In this document: one piece after another, positions 43,501 to 53,672 of the stretch
Position numbering within the stretch: the stretch's first letter is position 1
How the letters are laid out: each line of letters begins with the position of its first letter
Source: Clostridiales bacterium
Lineage (GTDB): Bacteria > Bacillota > Clostridia > Lachnospirales > WQUN01
Direction: 5' to 3'
DNA length: 64,000 nucleotides
Assembly (NCBI GenBank): GCA_031270945.1
Contig: JAISWZ010000188.1
Span: forward strand, 1-64,000
Translations under genes and position numbers: made by a program
Notes under the pieces: generated by a model
What the model saw: the letters and a program-made list of their open reading frames with translations, nothing else
Database searches by the model: none
What the model was told of the DNA's origin: nothing

Positions 43501-45036
43501 AACCGGGTTTCCTGGCACTGGCGCTTGGTCTTTGATGGACCAATAGACTTCGTACAGCTTCTTCCAAGTGTCAACGCTCACAGCGCCGGTCTGGGGAAGC
43601 CCGAACGTCTTCTGGAACGCCGTGACAGCTGTCTTGACATCGGCGGTGAATGCGCCGTCTTCTATCACTTCTGGCACTGTGTCATAGAACTGGGCGATAT
43701 ACGTGAGAAGGAACTGAAGCTCAACTATCTCAGCCCGCTTGGACTGGGTTTCCTCCAGGCTCATCCCGTACTGAAGCCAGGTCTGAGGAGGCGTTCTTCC
43801 TACGCCTATCCTCTCGCCTTCGCTGTCAAGCTCGGCAAGCCTCTTTACCGCCACATACTTCCTGGATATCTCGTACCAGGTGCTCTTTCCTATGATCCCG
43901 TCCGCCGGAAGGTTGAATATCTCCTGAAACTTCTTTACCGCAGCCTTCGTGTCAGCGCCAAAGACCCCGTTGGGGTTGGTTATGGCAGGTATCGCCGGGT
44001 AGTTCGTCCTGATCCTGTTCAGGTAGTCCTGCATGACCTGGACGTTGATGTCATCATATCCCTCCATCAAGGCGTAACCCGGATAGGTCTCGTTGCTGTA
44101 GGAGATCTCGTCTGCCCAAGCCAGCTCCATGTCTTCGGGATAGAAGTACCGGATGATCTCCATCGCAGTGTATCCCTGCAACGCCAGGTACTGGCTTCCC
44201 CACTGGGTGAGCCCGTCGCAGGTAGCGTTCCTGCCGTCGCAGTAGATTGTGAAGTAAGGCTCGTTCCTGCCCAGCCTCTTCAGGTAGGTTCCAAACACCT
44301 CATCCACTATGGCCGCGACGTTCGAGAATATCTCTCTTCCCGGCACATAGTACTGGTCTGTCCTGGTGTTGTTCGTGATGTCAAAGCTGTACCCCTGGCT
44401 TGGGTACCAGGCGGTGTAGATCCTGTTCATGGCGAAGGTGATCTGGCACCACACGTTCGCCTTTATCGCCTCATACTCCCAGTCGGCGCAGATCTCGCTG
44501 CAGGCCACGTTCTTGATGTAGTCTTTGAACGGCACAGTCACGTCCACCCCTGGGTCTTTGTAGTACGCAAGGTGCACCCGGATATACGCCGGAAGCTTCA
44601 CCGTGTTTGTGCTTGCCCTGGCTCTCCTGTAATCCGCCTCTTGCGGGTACGATCCAGGCTCTGGCGCGGATCTGAAGTCAATGCCGTGCTCAGCCGGAAT
44701 GTTTATCTCCCTGGCCAAGCCATCCCTTGTCTGGGGATGCATCTGCACAGTCAGCTCGGAGTCGATCCCCCCGAAAATCTGGACACCGTGCGCTATGACG
44801 CCCTGGCTTCGGCTTGTCGACAGAACCTCGACATCGTAAGACTGGTAGCTGGTGCATGAGCCAACCAAAGCTTTAGTGTCTATGACTGGCAACGGAATCC
44901 TCTCAACCTTGCCGTCGCTGTCGACAGTCAGGGTATATATCGTTGTTCCGCCGCTTTTGACAAGAACCTTGGTTCCTTGGGCAGGCATGACGCCTTCTCC
45001 CCAATCCAAGGCTATTGTCAAATATCCTTCAGCCAT
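40525..45036 (-). CDS. SpoIID-like protein with 11 peptidoglycan-binding repeats
   Basis: Giant protein of 1503 residues; start ATG 45036 with GGAGGTGG upstream (the track begins 16 codons earlier). Residues about 1-110 form a beta-rich domain, then a SpoIID/LytB-like domain: VACSEICADWEYEAIKANVW through YSFDITNNTRTDQYYVPGR. After about residue 330 come eleven PG_binding_1 repeats of about 70-90 residues, each with YPGY, a QELLN helix, TADGxFGxGT and ADGxVGQxTWD; two early ones are divergent and the rest are very similar. The tail is a Ser-Gln-Thr-Ala repeat containing GRAGCGCGGRSQI twice, then a hydrophobic helix-rich end. No signal peptide, as expected of a mother-cell or spore-layer protein. 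Probable role: binding cortex or spore peptidoglycan. Confidence 0.85.
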   Translation of the reverse strand: MAEGYLTIALDWGEGVMPAQGTKVLVKSGGTTIYTLTVDSDGKVERIPLPVIDTKALVGSCTSYQSYDVEVLSTSRSQGVIAHGVQIFGGIDSELTVQMHPQTRDGLAREINIPAEHGIDFRSAPEPGSYPQEADYRRARASTNTVKLPAYIRVHLAYYKDPGVDVTVPFKDYIKNVACSEICADWEYEAIKANVWCQITFAMNRIYTAWYPSQGYSFDITNNTRTDQYYVPGREIFSNVAAIVDEVFGTYLKRLGRNEPYFTIYCDGRNATCDGLTQWGSQYLALQGYTAMEIIRYFYPEDMELAWADEISYSNETYPGYALMEGYDDINVQVMQDYLNRIRTNYPAIPAITNPNGVFGADTKAAVKKFQEIFNLPADGIIGKSTWYEISRKYVAVKRLAELDSEGERIGVGRTPPQTWLQYGMSLEETQSKRAEIVELQFLLTYIAQFYDTVPEVIEDGAFTADVKTAVTAFQKTFGLPQTGAVSVDTWKKLYEVYWSIKDQAPVPGNPVIPDNPSTPETPSTPETPSTPGTSPAYPGYLIKQGQTGDNVKKLQELLNLVADLNPSLSKVTADGDFGPGTFNAVKAFQSLFGLTADGIVGQSTWDRLVLESQKKPSVPYPGYLIKQGQKGDNVKTLQELLNLVANLNPSLSKVTADGDFGPGTFNAVKAFQSLFGLSADGIVGQSTWDRLVLESQKTSTTPTPEPTPSLPYPGYLIKLGQNGENIRVMQELLNRIATWNWSIPTLVADGYFGYGTQQAIIAFQDYYGLSADGVVGQATWDKIVAEAYKTRAVFGSPVYPGYALRIGQTSDSVQSMQELLNIVARLNPSLPSITADGNFGSGTQQAVIAFQKYFGLDADGVVGQATWDRIVAESQKTPSSSSQYPGYALRIGQTSESVKAMQELLNKVAQLNSSIPSVTADGNFGPATEQAVLAFQNLFGLDADGVVGQQTWDRIVLESQKTPTDSSKYPGYLLRVGQSGENVRVLQEYLNKVADYNPSIPKVTADGDFGSGTEQAVIAFQKLFGLSADGIVGQQTWDKIVAESQKKPVTSSPSYPGYLLKVGQSGDNVRLLQELINKVALLNSSIPAVTADGNFGPGTQQAVMAFQKLFGLSADGVVGEQTWNKLVTESEKAPTITVPQYPGYYLTLGSSGNDVKLIQQSLNALSQIFPSITAICADGVFGAGTAAAVKEFQSLFNLKDDGVVGQATWDKIMSAVLTLPSGYAPEYAGYSYKVGSSGEDVALIQSWLNAASIRYPSIPKLTADGVFGTGTQNAVAIFQRLFGLTADGIVGRDTWNKLVSLSNAISQSGTRAVTPSVGTQTGRAGCGCGGRSQISGLTGTSSVSGQTATSQTATTQTGRAGCGCGGRSQITGQIPASQVVTAQTATIQPAPSQPAAAQTATSQPATSQAITSQCVNDLVADLVAGLKLGNGLSGSDVIAAIQSGKGLSTSDLLSLIGLGDGLTATDLLVGLQTGSLNCLPKLNTLSSKDLLLAALLLRFIKS

Positions 45037-45232
45037 GGGTACCACCTCCATATTCACTGCAATGAGCGCTATTCCCAGCCTCAAAGCCGGACAGGCCTTG
45101 CGGCTGGTGATAATAAAATTTTCAATTCACCGCTCATTAGTATAATACAGGCCAAGAGCGGATGTGTTACAGTAATGCTTCATATTTCCGCTATTATTAA
45201 AAGATAGGATATATTGGGATATTAAGAGCATA

Positions 45233-45286
45233 CCCCAGCCCCTCCAACCCCGTGGCGCTTACGCCACGGGGTTGGAGGGGCTGGGG
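45233..45286. repeat. perfect 25-bp GC-rich hairpin
   Basis: Arms 45233-45257 and 45262-45286 are exact complements with a 4-base loop, preceded by AGAGCATA, a feature shared with the dispersed palindrome family. No gene on either side uses it as an obvious terminator. The remaining gap (45037-45578) has no gene. Confidence 0.65.
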
Positions 45287-45578
45287 GTTATGTTTGGGGT
45301 TGGGGTTGGGTTAGGCCTGACCCAGGCCGATGCTGGCGGGACACCAAGCTTCCAGCAAGCTCCTAATAAGCTCCTAACAAGCTCCTAATGTCGATTTTAG
45401 CAAAACAGGCGTCTTCTCCAGCAATCGACGCTTTGATTCAAACGCGCTCCAGCCCGCCCCAAGCGGGTTTTTTCCCCTCCAAAGATGCAAAATTCTAAAA
45501 ACTAATGAAATCTCGTGAAAAACAGAGCTACAGCGAGCATTTAAGTCCTAGCTTAGCGTCAACCGCCTTTCCCGTTGT

Positions 45579-45607
45579 TTGCATCTTTCCCAAGACCGCA
45601 TTATTAT
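45579..45607 (+). promoter_or_regulatory. promoter of groESL
   Basis: TTGCAT (45579-45584), 17-base spacer, TATTAT (45602-45607), directly upstream of the CIRCE element. Confidence 0.6.
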
Positions 45608-45617
45608 ATATCCGTAG

Positions 45618-45644
45618 TTAGCACTCAATAGAAGCGAGTGCTAA
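45618..45644 (+). promoter_or_regulatory. CIRCE element (HrcA operator)
   Basis: TTAGCACTC, nine bases, GAGTGCTAA: an exact match to the CIRCE inverted repeat bound by HrcA. It lies at the expected transcription start of groESL, so heat-shock derepression by HrcA is expected. Confidence 0.95.
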
Positions 45645-45828
45645 TAATGGCGTGAGAATATTTCGGATGCGCCAAATATGCTGATGAGTCCTGTTTTCGT
45701 CAAAACTCGCTCACCGGCGTAGCCAGCAGCTTGCCCGCGCAAGGCGGGCGCCAAGCGCGTTTCCAGCCGGGACGCGCAATAAAGCGCATTCTGGCAACTG
45801 GATGCGCAACATATCGGAGGTAGGAAAC

Positions 45829-46119
45829 ATGAGACTTAAACCTTTGGGCGACAGGGTCGTCATCAAGCAGCTGGAGGCAGAGGAGAAAACAAAATCCGGC
45901 ATAGTCCTTCCCAGCAATGCCAAGGAAAAGCCGCAAGAGGCAGAAGTGCTTGCCGTAGGGCCTGGCGGCACAGTGGACGGCAAAGAAGTGAAGATAGAAG
46001 TCAAGCCCGGCGACAGGATCATATATTCCAAGTACGCTGGAACAGAAGTCAAGCTCGACAAGGAAGAATACATCATCATCAAGCACAGCGACATCCTGGC
46101 GGTAGTGGAGCCGGCGTAA
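45829..46119 (+). CDS. groES: co-chaperonin GroES
   Basis: Ten-kDa co-chaperonin of 96 residues that caps the GroEL folding chamber. The start is ATG 45829 (CGGAGG eight bases upstream), giving the normal N-terminus [12 protein letters not shown]; the track adds nine spurious residues. The mobile loop region [20 protein letters not shown] contacts GroEL. The later [15 protein letters not shown] and the C-terminal DILAV are typical. First gene of the CIRCE-controlled operon; separated from groEL by an unusual AT-rich tandem repeat. Confidence 0.97.
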   Translation: MRLKPLGDRVVIKQLEAEEKTKSGIVLPSNAKEKPQEAEVLAVGPGGTVDGKEVKIEVKPGDRIIYSKYAGTEVKLDKEEYIIIKHSDILAVVEPA

Positions 46120-46144
46120 GGCTTGCAATCTTTTTAGGCTGCAA

Positions 46145-47945
<1,801 letters not shown>

Positions 47946-47963
47946 GCTAAAGCCCAAAATCCC

Positions 47964-48003
47964 AAAACCGCACCAAGCCGCAAGGCTTGGCTGCGGTTTT
48001 TTT
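47964..48003 (+). terminator. intrinsic terminator of groESL
   Basis: Long hairpin of AAAACCGCA, CCAAGCC, loop GCAA, GGCTTGG and TGCGGTTTT arms, then a T tract. A second 14-bp hairpin with loop AAC and a T run follows at 48085-48118. Confidence 0.85.
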
Positions 48004-48250
48004 CTGGAAAGAAAATATTTGGGGATCATGCGGTTTTTTAAATCTAAAGACCAAGATTCCAAGAACCAAAGCTCCTAGAACCTCAAGGGCGCTGCGCCAA
48101 CGGCGCAGCGCCCTTTTTGGCAAGCGCAAAGCATTTCCGGCTTTAAAATTTTACTCTTTTTTCAAGAAAACCGCACTATTCCCCTCTTTTTAGCCACTCC
48201 TAGCGCCTGATTAAAATCAAATGAAAACTGCGCGCTTTTGCCCTTTGTTA

Positions 48251-48279
48251 TTGACCGGCAATGACCGCTATGCTATACT
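48251..48279 (+). promoter_or_regulatory. promoter candidate for the DUF6106-lepB genes
   Basis: TTGACC (48251-48256), 17-base spacer, TATACT (48274-48279), with two palindromic elements between it and the gene at 48719. Confidence 0.5.
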
Positions 48280-48434
48280 GGAAGCATGCCTTGGGGCAAT
48301 GAAAAGCGTCTGATGCAACTGCGCTTGCGGGCGCAAAAACATATCCTTAAAACCAATTAACGGCTTAAAAAGGCCCTTTTTAGGATTTTGGGGATATGCT
48401 CTCAGTTGCTTTGGAAAAGAAAGTGGCATTTAGT

Positions 48435-48483
48435 GCATATTCCAAAATTCCGTAATGGTACTGAATATAATTTTGGGATATGC
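48435..48483. repeat. short palindromic element with GCATATtCCAAAATT ends
   Basis: GCATATTCCAAAATT (48435-48449) and AATTTTGGGATATGC (48469-48483), one mismatch between arms, with TTAGT at the left edge. A more degenerate relative (ACATATCC to GGATATGC) lies at about 48343-48397. Confidence 0.7.
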
Positions 48484-48718
48484 TCTTATTTTCAACAAGC
48501 CGCAGGAATCAAGTTTGTTCCGCAAAAGATCGCTAGAGGCATAAATTTAAGCCTTATACCCCGACCTTTTGCGATTTGCGGCGCCCCTGCATATCTAAGA
48601 CCCCAAAAACAAAAGCTTAGATATGCCTTTTAAGCGGGCGATGTATCGCTCGCAGCAACCCAAGGCCAATACGCGAGCGAAGCCTTTTGGGATCGCCGCA
48701 TAGCGAGGGCTGGTTTTG

Positions 48719-49231
48719 ATGGATAGCGTTTTTAAGGAACAGATTGTCAAAAAGAAGCCAACCGCGATCGACACTCTCAAAAAGGCTGGAATAATCATCG
48801 CCGTCATTGCCATTTATCTGGTTGCAAGCATCGTTCCAGCCATAGCACCTTTTGCCTTCATTCTTGCGGCCGCTGCGGCCTTCGGCGCCTATTACCTATT
48901 CACGATGCTGAACGTGGAGTATGAGTACGCTTTCACAAATGGCGAACTTGACATAGACGCAATCTATAACAGGTCAAGGCGCAAGAGGGTGTTCTCCGGC
49001 TCGGTCAGGGATTTCGAGGTAATGGCGCATGTAGAGGACACAGCCCACGCCAGGGATTTTGGAAACGCTGAGGTGAAAAATTACTTCAGCGGCGTAGTCG
49101 GAAAGGACACATACGCCTTTCTGGCGTCTCACAAAGGCAAAAGGCTTAAAGTGATCATAGAGCCCAATGAAATGATGCTGAAGGCTTTCTCCACTGTCCT
49201 TACGCCAAGGAAGCTGTACAAGAAGCTGTAG
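48719..49231 (+). CDS. DUF6106-like membrane protein
   Basis: Protein of 170 residues, starting at ATG 48719 (the track uses TTG one codon earlier). Two closely spaced membrane helices occupy about 22-65 (AGIIIAVIAIYLVASIVPA and FAFILAAAAAFGAYYLFTML). A cytoplasmic domain follows with VEYEYAFTNGELDIDAIYNR and RKRVFSGSVRDFEVMAHV, and a C-terminal VIIEPNEMMLKAFSTVLTPR. This resembles small clostridial proteins I know as DUF6106 (unknown function); assignment is from memory. It lies 15 bases upstream of the signal peptidase gene and is almost certainly cotranscribed with it. Confidence 0.75.
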   Translation: MDSVFKEQIVKKKPTAIDTLKKAGIIIAVIAIYLVASIVPAIAPFAFILAAAAAFGAYYLFTMLNVEYEYAFTNGELDIDAIYNRSRRKRVFSGSVRDFEVMAHVEDTAHARDFGNAEVKNYFSGVVGKDTYAFLASHKGKRLKVIIEPNEMMLKAFSTVLTPRKLYKKL

Positions 49232-49246
49232 CTAGGGGGAAGCCTA

Positions 49247-49795
49247 ATGACAGACGAGGTAAAGAGCGAGGTACGCAAAGATATAGCCAGCTGGGCCAAG
49301 ACAATAGTGTTCGCCGTTTTGGTCGCGGCTGTGTTCAACAACGTGGTGATAGTCAACGCGACAGTGCCCACCGGATCGATGATGGACAACATAAAGCCCA
49401 AGGACAGGATTGTGGCGTTCCGCTTGTCTTATTTATTCAAGGCGCCCCAGCGGTTTGACATAGTCGTGTTCCGGTTTCCAGACAACCGGCAGGTGCTTTA
49501 CGTCAAAAGGATAATAGGCCTCCCCGGCGAAACTGTCACCATCAGGGGAGGAAAAATCTACATCAACGATTCGTCTGAGCCCCTGAATGACGATTTCGTG
49601 AAAGAGACCCCAAGGGACGAGGATCTAGGCCCTTACGAAGTCCCTGAGGGATGCTACTTCATGATGGGCGACAACAGGAACTCGTCTGCCGACGCAAGAG
49701 TCTGGCAAAACACGTATGTTGTAAAATCAGATATTCTGGGCAAAGTATTATTCAAGTACTTCCCAGGAGTGCCCAAGGTTTTGTATAATACTTAA
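49247..49795 (+). CDS. lepB: signal peptidase I (Ser/Lys type)
   Basis: Membrane-anchored peptidase of 182 residues that removes signal peptides after Sec export. One N-terminal helix (TIVFAVLVAAVFNNVVIVNA), then the catalytic serine block VPTGSMMDN (Ser44) and the general-base block YVKRIIGLPGE (Lys87). The C-terminal GDNRNSSADARVW box is complete. The lysine marks it as the bacterial P-type enzyme, not the SipW/ER type that would use a His and process TasA-like proteins. Short spacing to the DUF6106 gene suggests an operon. Confidence 0.95.
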   Translation: MTDEVKSEVRKDIASWAKTIVFAVLVAAVFNNVVIVNATVPTGSMMDNIKPKDRIVAFRLSYLFKAPQRFDIVVFRFPDNRQVLYVKRIIGLPGETVTIRGGKIYINDSSEPLNDDFVKETPRDEDLGPYEVPEGCYFMMGDNRNSSADARVWQNTYVVKSDILGKVLFKYFPGVPKVLYNT

Positions 49796-50020
49796 GATTA
49801 AAGAAAATATCTTTTAGAATCAAAGAAAATTGCAAAACAAAAAGCAAGATTTAAAAAAGCAAGATTTAAAAAAGAAAGAATCTAAAATCAAAAAAGCAAG
49901 ATTTAAAAGAGAAAGAATCAAAAATCAAAAAGCAAGATTTAAAAAAGCAAGATTTAAAAAAGAAAGAATCAAAAAAGCAAAAATAAAAAAACAAAAATAA
50001 AAAAAAGCCAAACCAAGCAA
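49796..50020. repeat. A-rich tandem repeat between lepB and the DUF1858 gene
   Basis: Many imperfect copies of AAAGCAAGATTTAAAAA and AAAGAAAGAATCAAAAATC, strongly strand-biased to A. The minus-strand ORF reported here is an artefact of the repeat. Confidence 0.75.
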
Positions 50021-50070
50021 GCGGCTGCGCCGCTTGCCGCAATCCATTCGCCTTTAAAGGAGGATTTATC

Positions 50071-50289
50071 GTGGCCCAAATATCAAAGGAAACAATCATA
50101 TCTGACATCATTGCCGAAAACAGGGGAGTTATCCCCATATTCATGCGCTCAGGCATGCATTGCCTCGGATGCCCGTCAGCTCAGGGCGAGTCGCTGGAGG
50201 ATGCCGCATATGTCCACGGCATGTCAGATGACCAGGTAGACGCGCTGGTTGAAGAAATCAACACGTACCTGGAGTCAGTTCCCGTCTGA
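50071..50289 (+). CDS. DUF1858 domain protein
   Basis: Small protein of 72 residues matching the DUF1858 family: KETIISDIIAENRGVIPIFM, then GMHCLGCPSAQGESLEDAA with the family CxxC pair. The family is annotated as hybrid-cluster-protein-associated, with a suspected redox disulfide; function unproven. GTG start with AAAGGAGG seven bases upstream. It is separated from lepB by the A-rich repeat and closed by the terminator at 50494-50530. Confidence 0.9.
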   Translation: MAQISKETIISDIIAENRGVIPIFMRSGMHCLGCPSAQGESLEDAAYVHGMSDDQVDALVEEINTYLESVPV

Positions 50290-50493
50290 GATTTTCAAAA
50301 CTTACACCAAAAGCCCCAATTTTGTCATCATCAAATTTGTGTCCAATTTGAAACATAATTGACTTTTTCTTTAAAAAAACCTTGATATCATGGCCTTTTT
50401 TGTTAGCAAAACTAATTGCTTGGATTTTCCTCAAATGACAATCAGCTAAGTAAAAAGGCCGAAAAATCAAGCTCCGCTAGCGTTAAATCCTTG

Positions 50494-50530
50494 AAAAGCT
50501 CTGCCGACGCATCACTTGGCAGAGCTTTTT
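50494..50530 (+). terminator. terminator after the DUF1858 gene
   Basis: AAAAGCTCTGCC and GGCAGAGCTTTT arms (12 bp) around a 12-base loop, ending in a T tract. Confidence 0.75.
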
Positions 50531-50629
50531 CGCTTTAGTATAATGATAGTATAATGAAAGTGTAATGAAAGAATCCAAGCCCCAAATCCGTACATACTAA
50601 TAACAGGGACAATTTTTATGCCCATGTCA

Positions 50630-50720
50630 AGAGCATGTCCCAAGGTGAATGCCGAAAGTTTCCAGAGTCCAGCAAATCATTTTAGGGCTTTGGCGACTTG
50701 CTTTTGGGATATGTACCAAG
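50630..50720. repeat. degenerate palindromic element adjoining the next copy
   Basis: Begins AGAGCATGTCCCAA and ends TTTTGGGATATGTACCAAG, so it is a diverged member of the GCATATCCC family placed immediately left of the full copy at 50722. Confidence 0.6.
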
Positions 50721-50721
50721 A

Positions 50722-50879
50722 GCATATCCCAAAATTATATCCGAGGCACCGGAAAAATCCGGATGTTTGCTCGTAGAAGCCCGAGCAAACTAGTTGAAGC
50801 GTTCGCCAGGATTTTGGCGATTTGCCCTTGAACATTGGGCAAACGCTATCCGGTGCCATTTCGGAATTTTGGGATATGC
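50722..50879. repeat. long palindromic element with GCATATCCCAAAATT ends
   Basis: GCATATCCCAAAATT (50722-50736) and its exact complement (50865-50879). Inside are GAGGCACCGGAAAAATCCGG, a GTTTGCTCG-type hairpin and GGTGCC, as in the elements at 1304 and 19493, plus an extra GCCCTTGAACATTGGGC hairpin. Confidence 0.8.
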
Positions 50880-51074
50880 ACCAAGAGCTTATCCAAACCA
50901 AAATTTGGGGCAACGAAAGTCGCATGCGCATCCCATGGAGCGAAAACCGCTCCGGCGGCGGTTTCCCGCAACCGTCGATTGTCAAGAGCAGCGGACGAAA
51001 AAAAATTTTTCGCTCGCAGAGCAACTGCATGCTCCCAGCCTGTGCTCTGGGCCATGCCAAGAAAGGAGATTTAA

Positions 51075-53624
51075 ATGGCTAGAAAAACAGTCCGCGCAGT
51101 CGCTTTGTTTCTTGCGGCGATTCTGATTTCTCAAGTGTTTCCGCTTGCGGCGCTGGCAGATGAGCCTGAAGAAATATTTGAGTCTTACAGAGACACAGCA
51201 GTTTACTACGGATTAAAGCCCGAGTCCGATCCGACTGAGCTGAAAAAGGAACTGACGTACCAAGACTTTTACGAGATCATGTCCAGGTTTGCGTCCCTGA
51301 AAAACGGCATGACCATAGAAGAATTCGCGAATGCCAAGGATATCAGCGTAGCTCTGAACGGATCGAACGTACCAAGGGATCTGGCGATATATCTGGGAGT
51401 CAGGAGCTATATATCAATGCCCCCAGAAGGCAAAATGCTCCAAGACGAATTGGCTGATATGCTGTCCGAGTACCTGACCAAGGTAGTTGCGCCGCTTCCA
51501 GCCATGACCTATTACGCTGACAGCCAGTACCGCCGCTACAACTTTGTTGACGGCGCCCCTTTGGCTAGCTCACGCCAATTTGTTCAAGAAGCGCTCCTGG
51601 AATCCGTTGCGCTTTCCAAGGGCGACAGCGCTGAAAGCGGCACCTTCAGCTCTGGAAGCACAATTACCCGAGAGCAGTTCATATGCGCCATGTACATCAT
51701 AGCCTGCTCAAGCCTTCCTTTGGACATTTCAGGTCAATACCCTGGAGGCACAACAGGGGATTTGAGCTATGACACCAGCGTTGGAATAATACTTGACAGG
51801 ATAATCACCACAGGCATGACAGAAGAGCAGAAGGTTAAAGCGGTCTATGACTATCTTAGCTTCAACTCTCCTTACTCCAACTCATCTCCAACCCCGTGGA
51901 CCTCAGTCAATCCGCTGAATCCTGTAGCTCTGGAGAAAACCCTGGCGCAAGGCGCCTTGTTTGAGAGCGGCAGAGGCGGCTCGGCCGCTTTTGCCTGCGC
52001 ATTCAGGCTTTTGCTTTTAAGGCTTGGAATCCAGGCAAACTTTGTTTCAGGCACGCTTCCTTCAAACCCTGGCGCCAGCCATAACTGGAATCAGGCAAAG
52101 GTAAGCGGAGAGTGGTTCTGGTTTGACACCAGCTTGGAGAACCAGAACAAGAACAACGCGGCGCTTAGGTATAGCTACTACATGAAGAAGGATGATGTCT
52201 GGAAGACATCCCATAACTGGGACGCTTCTATCTGGCCACAAGCCATAGGCACTGTCTCTTCATCTCTTGTAACTCCGTCTCCTACTCCTACCAGAGCGCC
52301 TTCTCCAACTCCGACGCCGTATCCGACACAAGCGGCAGGCGCTCCTGACAGGTATGTATATCAAGCGCCAGGACAGGCAAGCCTTCCATTCAACTTGCTT
52401 GATTCTGTTTCATCGCCGGAGTCAGCGCAAAAGGCCATTGACTCTCTGCTTTCTTCTTTCACCCAGACATCCAAGGCAGACCCCAACTTCCGCGACCTTC
52501 TGGCTTTGTTTGCTGAACGCGCCATTTCCAAGGGAAGCGCTAGCGCTCAGGAGGAAGCTACTGTATCCATAGGCGCCTATTCCGGAAACATAGTTGAAGA
52601 GGCGGCAAAAGCCGAAGCTTCTATCGCTTCCTCCGGGGTTGTCCTGGATCGCAAGATCAGAACAGAAATTTTGTACACTCTGCCAAACGCGTCAAACAAG
52701 ATCGATATCATCATCAATCCAGGCGCTGGATCATTAGGCGTTTCAAAGGTCAGGGTAGAGTCGCCATTCATCTCCGTGGTGCTTCCAATAGAGTTCATAG
52801 CAGCCGCAGTAGCTGATGGAAACGCTTACTACCTGTCTGTTGAGAGGCAGTACCTGGATGCTATACTTTCTTACAAGACTACTTCCAATAAAAATATAAG
52901 CGAGCAGTATGGGCTGTCTACTCCGTCAGCTCCTGACACTGCCGGCATCGTGGATTCAGAGTCCAGCTCAGTTCCGCTTAAGAAGAATCCGTCTACCAAC
53001 ACCAGCGATTGGTTCGTTTATGGCAATCCAAGCAACAACTCCTTTACCTTCAGGAGTGTTGACGCAAACTTCACTGATCTTTCAGGCCTTGATCCCGCAG
53101 TCTCCTCCTATATCCTTCAGCTGTCCCAGAAGGGGATTATCAGCGGCATCGCCCCTAACACTTTCGCTCCATCAGATACACTGACCAGAGCCCAAGCGGC
53201 GCAGCTCTTCTCTGTTGCCCTCAGCATCCTTGACAAGAACGCTGACGGCGGCTTCTCTGACATTAAGCCAGAGGACTGGATGAGGCCAGCGGTAGGTTCG
53301 GCAAAGAACAACGGCATAATCGCAGGCTATGAAGATCAAACCTTCAGGCCCGAAGACATTCTCAACAAAGAGCAGCTCTCCTCCATAGCGGCCAGATCCC
53401 TTGTCCGCTCTGTCAGCGGAGTCAACGCCCTTACTGCCGCAGACATCTCTCCTGTCAGCGACGCGGCAGACATCGCAGACTGGGCCAAGGCAGACATAGC
53501 TCTGGCTTGGAAAGCCACTCTCATTCCTGTCACTGTCTCAGGCAAAGTAAACCCGCAGGAAAGCGTTACCAGAGCTGACGCCGCATACATTATCGGCAGG
53601 CTCTTTGACCGGATTTGGCTCTAA
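51075..53624 (+). CDS. SLH surface protein with transglutaminase-like domain lacking Cys
   Basis: Secreted protein of 849 residues; signal peptide at about 1-28 (VALFLAAILISQVFPLAALA). Residues about 255-360 form a transglutaminase-like fold: His336 (ASHNW) and Asp351 (WFWFDTS) occupy the family triad spacing, but the position of the catalytic Cys in G-x-G-x-C is Ser303 (GRGGSAAFA). A Pro-Thr linker (TPTRAPSPTPTPYPT) leads to a roughly 230-residue domain related to the shared body of the next four genes. Three SLH repeats follow from about 650 (ITRAQ-like TLTRAQAAQLF), anchoring it to the cell wall. GGAG ribosome site before the ATG. Confidence 0.85.
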   Translation: MARKTVRAVALFLAAILISQVFPLAALADEPEEIFESYRDTAVYYGLKPESDPTELKKELTYQDFYEIMSRFASLKNGMTIEEFANAKDISVALNGSNVPRDLAIYLGVRSYISMPPEGKMLQDELADMLSEYLTKVVAPLPAMTYYADSQYRRYNFVDGAPLASSRQFVQEALLESVALSKGDSAESGTFSSGSTITREQFICAMYIIACSSLPLDISGQYPGGTTGDLSYDTSVGIILDRIITTGMTEEQKVKAVYDYLSFNSPYSNSSPTPWTSVNPLNPVALEKTLAQGALFESGRGGSAAFACAFRLLLLRLGIQANFVSGTLPSNPGASHNWNQAKVSGEWFWFDTSLENQNKNNAALRYSYYMKKDDVWKTSHNWDASIWPQAIGTVSSSLVTPSPTPTRAPSPTPTPYPTQAAGAPDRYVYQAPGQASLPFNLLDSVSSPESAQKAIDSLLSSFTQTSKADPNFRDLLALFAERAISKGSASAQEEATVSIGAYSGNIVEEAAKAEASIASSGVVLDRKIRTEILYTLPNASNKIDIIINPGAGSLGVSKVRVESPFISVVLPIEFIAAAVADGNAYYLSVERQYLDAILSYKTTSNKNISEQYGLSTPSAPDTAGIVDSESSSVPLKKNPSTNTSDWFVYGNPSNNSFTFRSVDANFTDLSGLDPAVSSYILQLSQKGIISGIAPNTFAPSDTLTRAQAAQLFSVALSILDKNADGGFSDIKPEDWMRPAVGSAKNNGIIAGYEDQTFRPEDILNKEQLSSIAARSLVRSVSGVNALTAADISPVSDAADIADWAKADIALAWKATLIPVTVSGKVNPQESVTRADAAYIIGRLFDRIWL

Positions 53625-53640
53625 TTCTACTGCAATTATA

Positions 53641-53672
53641 CGGAAAAGCCCCGCTAAAGCGGGGCTTTTCCG
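53641..53672 (+). terminator. terminator after the first SLH gene
   Basis: Perfect 14-bp stem (53641-53654 with 53659-53672) and loop TAAA. The gap to 53948 otherwise resembles the upstream region of the SLH gene at 59575. Confidence 0.75.

Noticed and set aside
43147-44859. 570-residue plus-strand ORF
   Set aside because: Antisense shadow of the SpoIID/peptidoglycan-binding gene; no ribosome site and no recognisable domain.
49866-50156. 96-residue minus-strand Phe/Cys-rich ORF
   Set aside because: Translation of the A-rich tandem repeat.
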